A DNA stretch of 64,000 nt from Diphasiastrum complanatum. Lineage: Eukaryota; Streptophyta; Lycopodiopsida; Lycopodiales; Lycopodiaceae. Of this stretch, positions 1 through 11,944 are shown piece by piece. The position numbers and the translations under genes are program-made. The stretch is from positions 31,382,936 to 31,446,935 of the forward strand of contig CM055095.1 in the NCBI GenBank assembly GCA_029204225.1. The letters are read 5' to 3'. A model generated the notes under the pieces. The model worked only from the letters and a program-made list of their open reading frames with translations. It searched no databases and was not told the origin of the DNA. Every line of letters begins with the position of its first letter. The stretch's first letter is position 1.

Positions 1-1
1 G

Positions 2-2761
2 ATAAGTAAATGTGGATCCTTGATTACTCAAGGTAGGAGGCATGGTAAACTTTTCAAGCTTGATGCATGTGTGATCTCTAATCATGAAGGATGTATGGCT
101 AGGGAGCAATTGACAAACCAAGAAGTTTGGCACAAGAGGTTGGGCCATCCCAACTTCAAATCTTTGGAGGTAATGGCAAAGAAAGAGCTTGTTCTTGGTC
201 TCCCTAAAAGTCTTGTTGCAAACAATAGTGTTTGTGAACATTGTGCCTTGTCCAAATCTCATAGACTTGCTTATTCTAGATCTACTTCTAGATCTAAAGA
301 AGCTTTTCAACTTGTGCATTCTGATATTCATTCTTCTAGTACAACTAGCAATGGTGGGGCAAAGATGTATGCAACTTTCATTGATGACTTTAGTAGGTAT
401 ACTTGGATCTATCTTCTTAAAAGTAAGGATGAAGTGTTTGCTGCATTTGTCAAGTTCAAGAATGAAATGGAAAACCAATTCAATACAAAGATCAAATGCT
501 TAAGATCAGATAATGGAGGGGAATACACCTCAAATAGGTTCAAAGACTTTTGTATAGCACATGGGATTAAGAGGGAGATGTCTAGTCCTAGGACTCCACA
601 ACAGAATGGAGTGGCCGAGAGGAAGAATAGAACCCTTTGTGAATGTGCCAAGGCAATGAGACTACATGCTAATCTTGCTAAGTCTTTTTGGGGGGAAGCT
701 TTAGCATGTGCTAACTATCTATGTAATAGATGGACAAGTGCTTCCTTGGATGGTAAAACTCCTCATGAGTTTCTTTATGGTAGAAGGCCGAGTGTCAAGC
801 ATTGTAGGATCTTTGGATGTACATGTTTTGTCAATATCACACTTGATGATAGAACTAAAGAAGATCCTTCATCAAAGAAGGGTGTGTTTGTTGGCTATAG
901 TGAAGTAAGCAAGGCTTACAAAGTGTACATTCCTTCTACAAAGAAAGTTGTCATAAGTAGGGATGTCATCTTTCATGAAGAGAATGTTTCCAATGTTGTT
1001 GATGTTGATGTTGATGTGCCTACTAATCATCATGATGTGCAAGATGTCTTGGATGAAGATGGAGATGCCACTCCAAAGCAAACTTCAAGGAAGACTCAAA
1101 GGCAAAGGGCTAAGCCATCAAGGCTAACCTATGATGAAAAAGGAAAGCAAGTGGTGGACAACTCTAACTTTGCTTTTCTTACCTCTTTTGATGAACCAAC
1201 TTGTGTAAGTGAAGCAATTCAAAAGAAGGAATGGATCCAAGCCATGGATCATGAGCATCAAGCACTCATCAAAAGCAACACATGGAGGTTGGTAAAGCTT
1301 CCAAAGGACAAGAAGGCAATTGGTTGTAAGTGGATCTTCAAGATCAAGACAAATCAAGATGGATCAATCAACAAGTACAAGGCAAGGTTGGTGGCAAAGG
1401 GGTATGCTCAAGAATATGGTATTGACTATGATGAGACCTTTGCACCCGTGGCAAAGATGGTAACTATTCGAATCCTAATCTCTCTTGCAACTCTTTATGA
1501 TTGGGATATGTGGCAAATGGATGTTACTAATGCCTTCTTGAATGGTGATCTTGAAGAAGATATTTACATGGAGCAACCCGAGGGCTATGTTTCACATGAT
1601 GAGCCTAATCATGTGTGCTATCTCCAAAAGAGTTTGTATGGGCTAAAGCAAGCACCAAGGAGTTGGTATGCTAAGCTCAATTCCTTCTTACTTTCTCAAA
1701 ACTTTGTTATGAGTGAGTATGATCATTCTCTCTACTTTAGATTGAATGAAAATGATATCACTTTACTTTTGATCTATGTTGATGACATTATCTTAAGTGG
1801 TGGTAACAATCTAGATATAGATGAAATCAAGATGGCACTCAAAAGAGAGTTTGAAATTCAAGATCTTGGTAAACTTCATTATATCTTAGGAATAGAGATT
1901 ATTAGAACTTCTAAATCTACATTCATATGTCAAGAAAAGTATGTTAACTCTATTCTAAAAAGGTTTCATATGGAAGATTGTAAAGTTGTTTCTACTCCTA
2001 TGGAATCAAATGTAAAGCTAACTACAAGAAGTAATGAAAGATCCTTCAAGGACATTACTCTCTATAGAAAGCTAATAGGATCTCTTATATGGTTAACCAT
2101 CACAAGACCTGATCTAAGCTTTGTGGTTGGTAAACTAAGTCAATTTATGCAAGATCCTAGTGAGGCTCATTGGAAGCTAGGAAAGAGAGTACTTAGATAC
2201 ATCTCGGGATCTAGAGATTTTGGCATCTTGTATGGAGGTACTACACCTAACCTTTGTGGATTTTCAGATTCAGATTTTGCAGGTGATCAAATGGATAGGA
2301 AGTCAACAAGTGCCTTTGCAATCTATCTTGGAGATGGAGTGGTCTCATGGCTATCAAAGAAGCAACCAACTATCTCTCTATCTTCCACCGAAGCCGAGTA
2401 CAAGGCATTAACAACATGCACCAAGGAGATTCTTTGGATCAAGAGGATGTTATTGGATCTTCACTTGCTGGAACCAGAGAAGACTCCAATCATACTTTGT
2501 GATAACCTTTCAGCCCAAAGCTTGGCAAGCAATCCTGTTTTTCATGCAAGGAGCAAGCACATTGAGATTGCTCACCATTTTGTGAGAGATCAAGTCATTG
2601 CCAAAGAGGTGGAGCTTCAACATGTCTCTTCAAAGGAGTGTGTGGCTGATATCTTCACCAAACCATTGGGAAAGGACCTATATTTAATGCATAGATCTAA
2701 TCTTGGAATGTGCTCAAAGACTATGTTGAAACTAGCATCCAATGTTGAAGAGGGAGTGTGA
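2..2761 (+). CDS. Copia pol polyprotein (integrase, reverse transcriptase, RNase H), 5'-partial
   Basis: Ty1/copia polyprotein needed for copying and integrating the element from virus-like particles. The frame is already open at the window edge, so no start is assigned. In order, numbering from base 20: pre-integrase zinc-binding HHCC (WHKRLGH and CEHC, about residues 36-82); integrase core with HSDIH, RSDNGGEY and QQNGVAERKNR carrying the D, D and E; a basic linker; reverse transcriptase from about residue 417 with the catalytic YVDD at 586-589; RNase H with FSDSDFAGD near 748, LSSTEAEY near 790 and LCDN near 827. It ends VADIFTKPLG, the usual copia C-terminus, and the stop overlaps the LTR start by a few bases. 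All catalytic motifs look intact. Copia B (52.3-55.9 kb) is a close relative, e.g. identical GKLFKLDACVI. Confidence 0.93.
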   Translation: MSKCGSLITQGRRHGKLFKLDACVISNHEGCMAREQLTNQEVWHKRLGHPNFKSLEVMAKKELVLGLPKSLVANNSVCEHCALSKSHRLAYSRSTSRSKEAFQLVHSDIHSSSTTSNGGAKMYATFIDDFSRYTWIYLLKSKDEVFAAFVKFKNEMENQFNTKIKCLRSDNGGEYTSNRFKDFCIAHGIKREMSSPRTPQQNGVAERKNRTLCECAKAMRLHANLAKSFWGEALACANYLCNRWTSASLDGKTPHEFLYGRRPSVKHCRIFGCTCFVNITLDDRTKEDPSSKKGVFVGYSEVSKAYKVYIPSTKKVVISRDVIFHEENVSNVVDVDVDVPTNHHDVQDVLDEDGDATPKQTSRKTQRQRAKPSRLTYDEKGKQVVDNSNFAFLTSFDEPTCVSEAIQKKEWIQAMDHEHQALIKSNTWRLVKLPKDKKAIGCKWIFKIKTNQDGSINKYKARLVAKGYAQEYGIDYDETFAPVAKMVTIRILISLATLYDWDMWQMDVTNAFLNGDLEEDIYMEQPEGYVSHDEPNHVCYLQKSLYGLKQAPRSWYAKLNSFLLSQNFVMSEYDHSLYFRLNENDITLLLIYVDDIILSGGNNLDIDEIKMALKREFEIQDLGKLHYILGIEIIRTSKSTFICQEKYVNSILKRFHMEDCKVVSTPMESNVKLTTRSNERSFKDITLYRKLIGSLIWLTITRPDLSFVVGKLSQFMQDPSEAHWKLGKRVLRYISGSRDFGILYGGTTPNLCGFSDSDFAGDQMDRKSTSAFAIYLGDGVVSWLSKKQPTISLSSTEAEYKALTTCTKEILWIKRMLLDLHLLEPEKTPIILCDNLSAQSLASNPVFHARSKHIEIAHHFVRDQVIAKEVELQHVSSKECVADIFTKPLGKDLYLMHRSNLGMCSKTMLKLASNVEEGV

Positions 2762-3411
2762 AAATTGTCAACATTTCCTAGCTAGTTTGAGGCCTAAATT
2801 GGCTAAAATTGTAAATAGTTTTGGTTCTGGAGTTTCACACGTGTGAACCAGGCCACAATCTTTTTATTTACTGTATTTTTTCAGTATGATGAAGTGTCAA
2901 ACTTCATACCCTTCAAAATGAGACCATTTTGATGTATCTTGGTCATATAAGCCATTTTTAGCTATTTTTTCTATATAGGGAATATCTAGGGTCAAGTACC
3001 TTCTAGAGAGAGGAGAGAGAGTCATCTTCCTCATCCATAAATAGTAGGGAAGTCGTGGAGAACAGGTTGGAGAAACCTTTTGTATGCTTCATTGAGATCA
3101 ATAGATCATTGTCATTGTTTCTTCCTCCATTGAGAGCATTGTTGTGTGTATTGTCTTCAAGCTATTGTGTATGATCTTAGGTGCTTTCCAAAAGTGGTAG
3201 GCTGATGTATTATGGACTGTATAATGCTATTTTGGGCCGCACTTGATGTTTATGGAAGTTTCCATTTGTGATAAATGCTTTTTGATCAAGTTCTTTGCAT
3301 TCTAGGTAGCATAGAATGTGTTGCCAATTCCTAGCTTATGTAGTTTGGAGTGCAAGCATTCAAGCCAATGATCTTGGAGTTTAGATCTACTTAGGATCTG
3401 TATTTTTCACA
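2757..3411 (+). repeat. 3' LTR of copia A
   Basis: Starts TGTGAAAATT and ends ATTTTTCACA, near-perfect terminal inverted repeats. It is preceded by the polypurine tract GTTGAAGAGGGAG. It holds a palindromic CACACGTGTG (G-box core CACGTG) at 2836-2845, TATA-like sequences near 2970 and 3035, and a GA-rich patch at about 3006-3020. Length is 655 bp. Confidence 0.88.
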
Positions 3412-5900
3412 ATCCTAGGATTAGACATGAATTGACTTAACATGCTAACAGTGTATGCTAAATCTGGTCTAGTACACAACATTGCATACATTAGAGATCC
3501 GATTAGTGAATGATAAGGGTACTTCGCTAAGTTGAGTACTTCACTATCAGTCTCAGTACAAGAAGGCTTAGTCAATACTATACTTGGACCAATTGATATG
3601 TGGAGTATCAATTGGTCTGCAATTAGACATATGAAACTTTTCTAAAATGCCTTTTAGATATGTCTGTTGGCTAAGATAGATCTTATTCTGAAGTCTATTT
3701 CTAGTAATGTGACGACAGGACTGAAAATTTCTTGATAATCCACTCTTTGGACTTGAGTAAATCCTTTAGCCACCAATCGTGCTTTCCATTTTGCAATGGA
3801 GCCATCAGAGTTGATCTTCTTCTTGAAGATTCACTTGTTGTCGATAACTCTCTTATGAGTGGGGAAGTCGACCAGTGTGTAGGTCTGATTCATCAAAAGT
3901 GAGTTGTACTCGCCTTCCATAGCTTCTTGCCACTTCACAGCATCCTTGGATCTAATTGCTTCTACTAGGCTCTCTGGTTCTTCTGATAAAGTCCAGAATG
4001 ATTGAAGTGCATACCTCTCAAGAACTGTCCGAGTCTGTGAGGATCTGGGGATGTTTGGTTGACCAAAATGCGATGATGCTTCTTCTTGAATTTCTCCAGA
4101 TCTGCTTGAGCTAGCTTGGTCTGGTCTGATGACAGGTATTGTCGGATGCTCGGCTTCTGTAGTTGTAGTTGCAGGTTCTGTAGAAGAAACATGAACTTTG
4201 GAAGGATCCATGCTACGTAAAATAGGATGAAATGACATAGCATCATTTATCGATGGTTGTTTGAAATCATAGTATGTATGTTCTTGTAATATTACATTCC
4301 TAGAGACAAGTACTACATTGGTGGATGGATCATAAACTTTATAAGCTTTATGTTCATCAGGATAGCCAATGAAAATATACTCATTTGTCCTATGATCCAG
4401 CTTCTTCCTAAGCTGTTTAGGAATGTGAACAAAACATGTACAACCAAAGATTTTTAAATGGCTAACACTAGGCTTGTGCCCATGCCAAACTTCATGAGGA
4501 GTCTTCTTGTTGACGGCTTTGGTGCTGGATTTGTTCTGTACGTAACCAGGCTGTGGCAGTAGCTTCTGCCTAGAACATCGCAGGTAGGTGTGCTTGATGT
4601 AGCATGGATTTAGCTGAGTTGAGAAGAGTTCGATTCTTCCTTTCGGCAATCCTGTCCTGTTGAGGTGAATAAGAAGTGGTGAACTATCTTCTAATACCAT
4701 GTTCAGCCATGTAGTCGGACATCTCGTTAGAGATGTATTCGCCGCCACCATCAGTTTGGAGTGCATTCACTTTTGTAGACATTTGTGTCTCAGCCATGGC
4801 CTTGAATCTCTTGAAGCATTCAAAGGCTTCAAATTTGTGCTTAATGAACATGACTGTAGACCATCTGGAATAATCATCTATAGATTGCATCTCCTAATGA
4901 CGGAGTTGGCATTGGACCAAAGAGATCGCTATGTACAAGATCCAATACATGCTTTGTTTTGATGGAATGTGATTGTGGAAACTTGCTTCTAGAGTGCTTC
5001 CCATAGATGCATGACTTACAAAAGAAAGATTTCCTATCTAATGACAGAAGGAAAATTCAATCCATCAACTAAATTATTACAACGCATATAAAAAAGTGAT
5101 CTTGTATTCACGTGTCCAAATCGACTATGCCACAGAACAGCACTGTCGTTTACATTTTCATTAGAGATACTAGCTAATGCAACTAAATTAGAGAGTACGT
5201 AAATATTTCTGACTCTAGTGCATGTAGTCAGACTAGTATCTTCCTCGACTATTGTACACTGCTCAGATGAGAAAGTAACAGTGTAGCCCTCATCAGTTAT
5301 CTTAGAGACTGATAACAGGTTCTTTGAAAACTGAGGAACATGAAGGATATTAGGAACACAAATGGACAGATCGTTGTAGAAGCATATCTTCACTGCTCCT
5401 TTGCCTTCCATGCATATGGTGCTAGAATCTCCGAGGTAGATAAATTGGTCTCTACTGTAAGTTGTGTACTCCGTAAACCATTCCTTGTGAGAGGTCATGT
5501 GTTCGGTAGCGCCGTTGTCTAGGTACCAGCTATCACAGTCTTCGCTGCTGCTGTAAGCCATTAACAAGTGTGTGTCTTGCTCCTTGAATTTGGTCGCGTT
5601 GGAGGAGTCTGGCTGCTACTGTTGTTGCTGCTTCTTTGTCTCATTGTAGGTCCGGATATGACACTCCTTGATGTCATGATTAGCTCTCTTGCAGTATCTG
5701 CAGAAGAGCTTCTTGCGCGATCCACCATGCTCACCTTGAGTGTGAGGCTTTTGTTGTTGTTGTTGCACTTGATTCTTGCCCTTGGAATAGTCTTTCTTCT
5801 TGGTGTATAGAGCCGTGGATTTGTCTTTGATAGAGAGGATGCTAGTCTTTCTCCGCCTTTCTTCTTGAAGAAGGTGAAGGTGCCCTTAAAAGACAAATGT
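3412..5900 (-). pseudogene. Decayed copia element C, minus strand
   Basis: Minus-strand copia remains with many stops and deletions. Reading from high to low coordinates: gag tail with a Lys/Gln-rich linker (about 5900-5570); protease with LDNGATEHMT in place of the usual D-S/T-G-A (5034-5567); integrase core with QTDGGGEYISN (4684-4890); integrase tail and linker (3831-4766, including the IFGCTCFVH and FIGYPDEHKAYKVYDP motifs); start of reverse transcriptase (WQEAMEGEYNSLL). Most of reverse transcriptase is deleted between about 3611 and 3720, after which RNase H resumes (LIGSLMYAMLCTRPDLAY, 3412-3611). It is cut at 3411 by the LTR of A. It cannot be functional. Confidence 0.85.
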
Positions 5901-6470
5901 GTCTTTTAAAACAGTTCAACATTAAAATAGATGACCTTCAAAAATTTTCTCTCTCTTCGCGAACTTTTTGCGAACAAAGTTGAAGGCGTTAAAAAATTAT
6001 TTGGACTTTTGAACTGTCTCAAACATTTTGCAAAAAAGTCGAGGGTGTTTAAAATATTTGAGCTTTTGGACTGTCGTGAACCTATCTCGAACATAGTTCA
6101 TTTCTGTAGATTGTCTCGAGAACAATGCAAATCTGCAGGCTTGTTCTAAATGCAAGTTTTGTAAAAGTTTTTGAAGATGGCCAAGTCTTCAATGCCTTCA
6201 AGTTATTGAACTTAACATCTGAACTTGAATTTATGATAGGATTGGTTGGAGATCAGTCGGAAGCCCGTTGTAGATGTTCTTCAAATAAATTGGCTATCTA
6301 AGTTTGTGATTCCTGCAGGTATCAGATGAGCAGACGTAGAACCAAAGTTGGTTTCACCTAACCCTAGATCAATGATCAATAAACATGCAGGAAGAATCAT
6401 GAAATAGAAATTAGTCATTCACCAAGGAGTCAATTGTGGGCTTAATTTCCAACAAAACCAAACACAGCAT
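5865..6470 (-). repeat. Copia gag/leader segment, repeated at 16258-16875
   Basis: This roughly 600 bp stretch is repeated in the same orientation at 16258-16875 with few differences. It joins the gag end of copia C at its left, so it is probably the N-terminal gag and leader of that family. No convincing frame remains. At its right the sequence runs into a (GA)n tract instead of the leader seen in the other copy. Confidence 0.75.
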
Positions 6471-6497
6471 GAAAAAACTAAGTCCCAAAAACACATT

Positions 6498-7044
<547 letters not shown>

Positions 7045-7083
7045 GATATAATGAATCTTGCTGATATAGTGAATCCTCATAGA

Positions 7084-7931
7084 TGTCGCGGGAGCACATG
7101 TCTGGGACTGATTCGTGTTCGTCCTCACTTCATCTTCTTTATCGCGAATAATTTTCTGTCTTTTAATTTTCTTTTGTGCAGAAGCCCTTACAGGATCCCA
7201 GACACTCGACTACGCATCACAGAACATATTCTATTCTAGCAATTATGATCCACAACACAAGACGAGATACACGAAAATAGAGTGAATAAATTATCAGTTT
7301 TAGTTTAGAGTGAATTCGTCAGTGTCTCGCTCGTTGGCAGAATGACATTCTACTCTTTCGCTGTGTTCTGCTCATTGGCAGACTTTCATGCACAACTATG
7401 GTGTCTTTTCTTTCTTACTCTATTCGCTACATCTCTCTCTGTCTCTTACAGATCTCTGTATTCACTACTTGTATTCACTTCTTACTTTATGATCCAGAGA
7501 GGATCGTTTATACCTCCACTATGTGGAATTTACAAGATAGCTAAACATAGAATCACATCACTAGTTAACGCTAATCAACTAGTTAGGTAATCTATGTCGT
7601 TGCTACATTTCAGCTGGGCGTGAAGCCCGTTGAGCTGGCAGCTGGCAGCGCGAAAGATTTTCCTTCGTCTGTTTCGTAATCTCCCGTTTGCTTTCGTTCT
7701 TTTCGTAGTTTTTGTTTCGCGTCCCTTTTTTGGCTTTGCGGTCCTGGAGGGGTGTTTGCGATTCGCGATTGATTCGTGAATCGTTCGTGCTTTGAGTCAA
7801 AGACATGTTGACTGTCACGAATTGTTCTCGTTCATGCTTTGAGTCAAAGTCACCTTGACTGTCATGAATTGTTCAACCTTCGTGTCTTGTTCGTGCTGCC
7901 ACAAAGTTGCAGGAGTTCACCATTTCTGACA
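7084..7931 (-). repeat. 3' LTR of copia G
   Basis: Left LTR of the minus-strand element, TGTC...GACA. It holds a duplicated block (about 7788-7875) in which AGTCAA and TTGACT, both readings of the W-box core TTGAC, alternate. See the matching block in the other LTR. Confidence 0.88.
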
Positions 7932-8032
7932 CTCTCTCTTGAACCTTGCATCTTTGTTCGTTTAATCCAATTGCCTCTCTTTGCTTGGTAAAGAGTGGCT
8001 TGTCGAGCGGTTTCGTGAGGAGATCTGCAATC

Positions 8033-8555
8033 ATATTTTCTGATTTCATGAGCTGGACCTAGAGCTCTCCTTTCGAGATCAAATCTCAAATATGATGGTA
8101 CTTCAGAGGAATGTGCTTTGTCTTTGAATGGAAGATAGGATCCTGGGACAGATAGATGGCACTCTGAGAGTCCATCATCACCGTGTTTGGCTCATTTCTG
8201 GTATCCCGATTGCCTCCAACATCATTTGCAGCCACACTACCTCATTCGCCACTTTCGATGCTGCGACATACTCAGCTTCGCAAGAGGATTGAGCTACCAA
8301 GGTTTGCTTTTTGCATATCCAGCTGATTGCAGTTCCGCACGCTATCGTACAGCCTCCAGTTACAGACTTGCTGTCATCTTTGCAACTCGCCCAGCTTGCA
8401 TCACTATAGTGATGCAACTCGAATCCTTTCGCTTCTAGACCAAGATTGGAATAGAATTGGCTCAATGCATAAATAGAGAAGGCTAAGTCATGTCTGGTAC
8501 AAATTGTTAAGTATATCAGAGTACCGATTAAGTTCTGGTAGGGTATATCTGCCAT
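8033..8555 (-). pseudogene. Copia G RNase H and C-terminal pol, broken
   Basis: Minus-strand frame with LIGTLIYLTICTRHDLAF, then a deletion after LSQFYSNLG, then the RNase H core HHYSDASWASCKDD, VAQSSCEAEYVAAS and VWLQMMLEAIG. Beyond the stop at 8178 other frames still read NMIADLLTKPLDK, the usual copia end, close to the LTR. Part of one of the G pol blocks; separated from reverse transcriptase by stops. Confidence 0.85.
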
Positions 8556-8614
8556 CTTCTATTCTTCCTCTTCTGTTTTTGGGCAATCTTGTTTCGTGAG
8601 CTTGGCTCCAGCTA

Positions 8615-9951
8615 TCATTGGTGCTTTTCACAGTCCATCATGTGGTACTGCTTCAGCACTTTTCTGGCATACTCTGACTGACTTAAGTGCATTTCACCAT
8701 TTGTTCGATCTCTTCTGATCTCCAGCCCTAGACATTTTGTTGCTTCTCCAAGATCTGTGATTTTGTAGTTTTCAGAAATCTGACTCTTCGTGTCCTTGAT
8801 TAACATCAAGAAATTTCCTATCATCAGCGAATCATCCACGAAAATGGTCAGTATCACAAAATCCTTTCCTACTCTTTTGATGTAGACATTACAATCTGGT
8901 TGAGTAGATTGAAGTCTAGGGACTTCAGAAGACCATCAAGCTTTTTGTACCAGGCTTGTGATGTCTGTTTTAGACCGTAGATGCATCTCTGCAACCGACA
9001 GACATATTGTCTGTTGTCGGGGTCTTCATAGCCTTCAGGTTGCTTCATGAAAATTTCCTCCTCTAGATCTCCATGGAGAAAGATTGTTTTCACGTCAATC
9101 TGGTGAATTTCCAGATTGTACTGTGTGGCGTATGCAAGGAGTAGCCTTATGTTTGTCATCTTGACCATGGGCGAATATGTGTCGAAATAGTCGACACCAT
9201 ATCTCTGCGTGTAGCCCTTCGCAACAAGCCTTGCTTTGTAGTGGCCAATGGTGCCATCTGATTTCAGCTTCTTCTTGTACACCCATTTGCAGTCGACTAC
9301 TTTTCTGTTTTCTGGCAGTGGCTCTAATGTCCATGCCTCGTTTCGCCTCATCGACTCGATCTCTTTTGACATTGGTTGTTTCCAGAATTCTCCCTCTGGA
9401 CTCTGGATGGCTTTTTGGTATGTAGCTGGCTCTTCTGTGAAACTGCAGTACTCGAACTGCGTGTCTTCTCTCCATTGAAGATTGTCAAAATAGCGGTTTG
9501 GAGGTCTTCTTTGTCTTGTTGTCCTTCGAGGTTCGTTTCGTCGCTGCTCGAACATTTCTTGTTCGTGGGGTCGATCCTCTGCTTCCTGCTGCTTTGGAGT
9601 CTGGGGTCCTGCATTCTGATTTGATGATTGTCCTCGATCTCCCTCTTGAATAGGCAGCAGTGTGAAGATCTCATGGCCTCTTTCGTCTTTCAGTCTAGGG
9701 AATGTGGACTCGTCGAACTTCACATTTCTGCTCGAAACAACCTTCTTCGTGGTTGGATTGTTGAGTCTGTACACATGTGTTCCGTTTGAGTAGCCGACCA
9801 TGATTGTTTTTTCAGATTTGTTGTCGAGCTTGCTTCTCTTTTCTTTTGGAATGTGCTTGTATGCTGCACATCCAAACACTCGTGCGTATGACAGATCAGG
9901 CTTTCTGTCTGTCCACATCTCGCACGGTGTTTCATTCTCCAGCACTGTCAT
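8615..9951 (-). pseudogene. Copia G integrase tail and reverse transcriptase, frameshifted
   Basis: Frame 9951-8869 covers the integrase tail (VFGCAAYKHIPKEKRSKLD), a Gln/Glu/Arg-rich linker, and reverse transcriptase through KWVYKKKLKSDG, ARLVAKGYTQ, LEIHQIDVKTIFLHGDLEEE and YGLKQTSQAWYKKL. A frameshift near 8870 moves to 8857-8615, which has FVDDSLM where active copies have YVDDLL. Together with the stop separating it from the gag/integrase frame, this makes the element non-autonomous now. Confidence 0.88.
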
Positions 9952-10190
9952 TGTTTATATGTTCTACAGATGTACTGCTGAGCTATTGCTTCGGCCCAGA
10001 ATTGGCCTGGCAATTGAGCCTGTGCCATCATGCATCTGGCTCCTTTGACTAGCGTTCTGTTTTTTCTTTCTGCCACACCGTTGTATTTAGGTGTGTATAT
10101 AGGAGTGAACTGGTGTTCGATCCTCTGTTCTTCGCAGAATCTTGAGAATTCTGTGCTTTTGTATTCACCTCCATTGTCAAATCTAAGGGT

Positions 10191-11879
10191 CTATATCTTC
10201 TTCAAGGTGTGTAGCTCTATGAATGCCACGAACTTCTTGAAAGAATCAAATACTTTGGATTTCTTCTTCAAGTAGTAGATCGTGGTCATTCGACTATAAT
10301 CATCTATGAACGTTAGAAAATATTTCGAACTTGAGAACAAATCTGTTTTCATCAGTCCACACACATCAAAGTGGACAAGCTCAAGAACTTCCTTGGCTCT
10401 TCTTCCTTCGTGTGTAAATGGACTCCGATGTTGCTTTCCATTCTGACAAGCTTCGCAGAACTCAGCCTCGGGTTTTGATATTTTGAGACCTGTGACAATG
10501 TCCTTTGTGCTCATGTCGTACAGGCTCCACATGTTCAGATAATACAATCTCCTATGCCAGAGCTGATCTTCATTTTCTGAAGCATTTAATATGCTATCAA
10601 AGTTGTTGATTATTTTGGCCTGGTAGAGGTTTCCTTCTCTGCATCCGACCGTCAGCAACTTGTTTGTCGTCTTCTCGATCATACGACAAGTGTTGGCGTC
10701 GAACAAAACTCGAATGCCTAGATCTGCCATCTTGGAGACAGATAGCATATCTTTTCTGAGTGAGGGCACATAGAGTGCTCCTAGCGGCTCTGCTTGGCCT
10801 GACAATGTTCGTAGCTGTAGAGAGCCGATGCCTTTGACATCGTGTCTGCTTCCATCACCTAGAATCACCGCTCTGTCGTTTTCGAGTTCGCGAAAGTTGA
10901 TCAAGATCTTCTTGTTGCAGGTTATGTGAGATGTTGCTCCTGAATCGATGACCACATCGTAGTCATGTTCGGAGTAGCTTGTCGAAGCTTCGTCGAGTAT
11001 CGTGAAAGCTTCGTCACCTCTTTCTGCATTTTTAGATGATTCTGCAACGTTTGTCTTTTCAGCTTTATTTTTTCTTTTTGGGTTGAATTTGCAGTCGTAT
11101 GCAGAATGCCCTTTCTTCTTGCAGTGCATGCAAGGTATTGCTGGATTGAACCAGCATTTGTTGGCTGTATGGCCTGGTTTGTGGCAGTGATCGTGGGAAG
11201 AAGATTGTTGATTTGAGGACTTCGTCTTCTCGAATCTTGGCTTGCTTTTGTTCTTCTTCTTGCCTTTCGTAAAGAGAGCCTTCTCTTGATCACTGCTTCC
11301 CTCTCCTTCGTCTCTCATCAGTCTCTCATCAGCGACAAGACTGACTGCTTTGTCGAATGTCATATCTGGTAGACTCAGTATGAGCATTCTCAGCGGCTGG
11401 TAGGACATCGGTAGAGATTTCATGAAGTACATCAGTTGCTGTGGTGCTGGGACCTGGTGCTCTTGTCCTGATGCAGCGAGTTGAGCGAAGATTGTTTTGA
11501 TCTTCTCAACGTGCTGATCCAACTGGTTGCCATCCCACCGTATTGATTGCAGTTGATTCTGAAGGCGCATGATTGAAGCTGCAGTCCTCACTTCATACTT
11601 CTGCTTTAATCTTTTCCATGCTGCATGGCTGCTTTCGCAGTCTTCAATTTGCATGAGTAGATTTTCATTTATGGACAAAACGATGATCGCCATTGCGCAC
11701 TCATCCTTTCTGATCCATTCAGCTCTCCTCGGGTCTCCCTCTGGAGGCTGCACCTCTGAGAGCTCGGTCACCGACCAGATGCCTTCGCCCTTCAAGAGTG
11801 TTTTGATTTTGAATTTCTAGATTCTGTAATTTGCACCATCGAGACTGATTGCTACTCTGGTCTGGATTGTCGTAGCCAT
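10191..11879 (-). pseudogene. Copia G gag, protease and integrase N-terminus
   Basis: The likely start is the ATG at 11879 (MATTIQTRVAISLDG...), with one in-frame TAG at codon 21; the frame is then open from 11816 to 10191. Domains: UBN2-type gag (WKRLKQKYEVRT, IRWDGNQLDQHVEKIKTIF); a damaged first knuckle (DHCHKPGHTANKC, its first Cys replaced by His) and an intact CMHCKKKGHSAYDC; protease VIDSGATSHIT; pre-integrase HHCC, where the expected LGH reads LYY so one zinc His is lost; CEACQNGKQH; and the integrase start with LVHFDVCG. It stops before the second catalytic Asp, although RFDNGGEY is visible further on in another frame. Confidence 0.87.
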
Positions 11880-11932
11880 ATTATGTTGTCTAGAAGAATC
11901 ACTGCTGGGATATCAGTAGTGACAACATGTTA

Positions 11933-11944
11933 GCTCTGACATCA
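11933..11944 (-). promoter_or_regulatory. Primer-binding site of copia G
   Basis: The minus strand reads TGATGTCAGAGC directly next to the 5' LTR end. It differs from the initiator tRNA-Met complement TGGTATCAGAGC at two positions. Its place at the LTR border fixes the orientation of the element. Confidence 0.8.

Larger units (their letters stand above)
1..3411 (+). mobile_element. Copia element A, 3' half with 3' LTR
   Basis: Seen: an uninterrupted copia pol frame runs from the window edge to a purine-rich tract at about 2745-2756, followed directly by an LTR (2757-3411). The 5' LTR, gag and protease lie outside the window. The right flank at 3412 is a minus-strand copia (C), so A appears to have inserted into C. 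The absence of stops in over 900 codons makes A the least decayed retroelement here. Subfamily not assigned. Confidence 0.9.
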
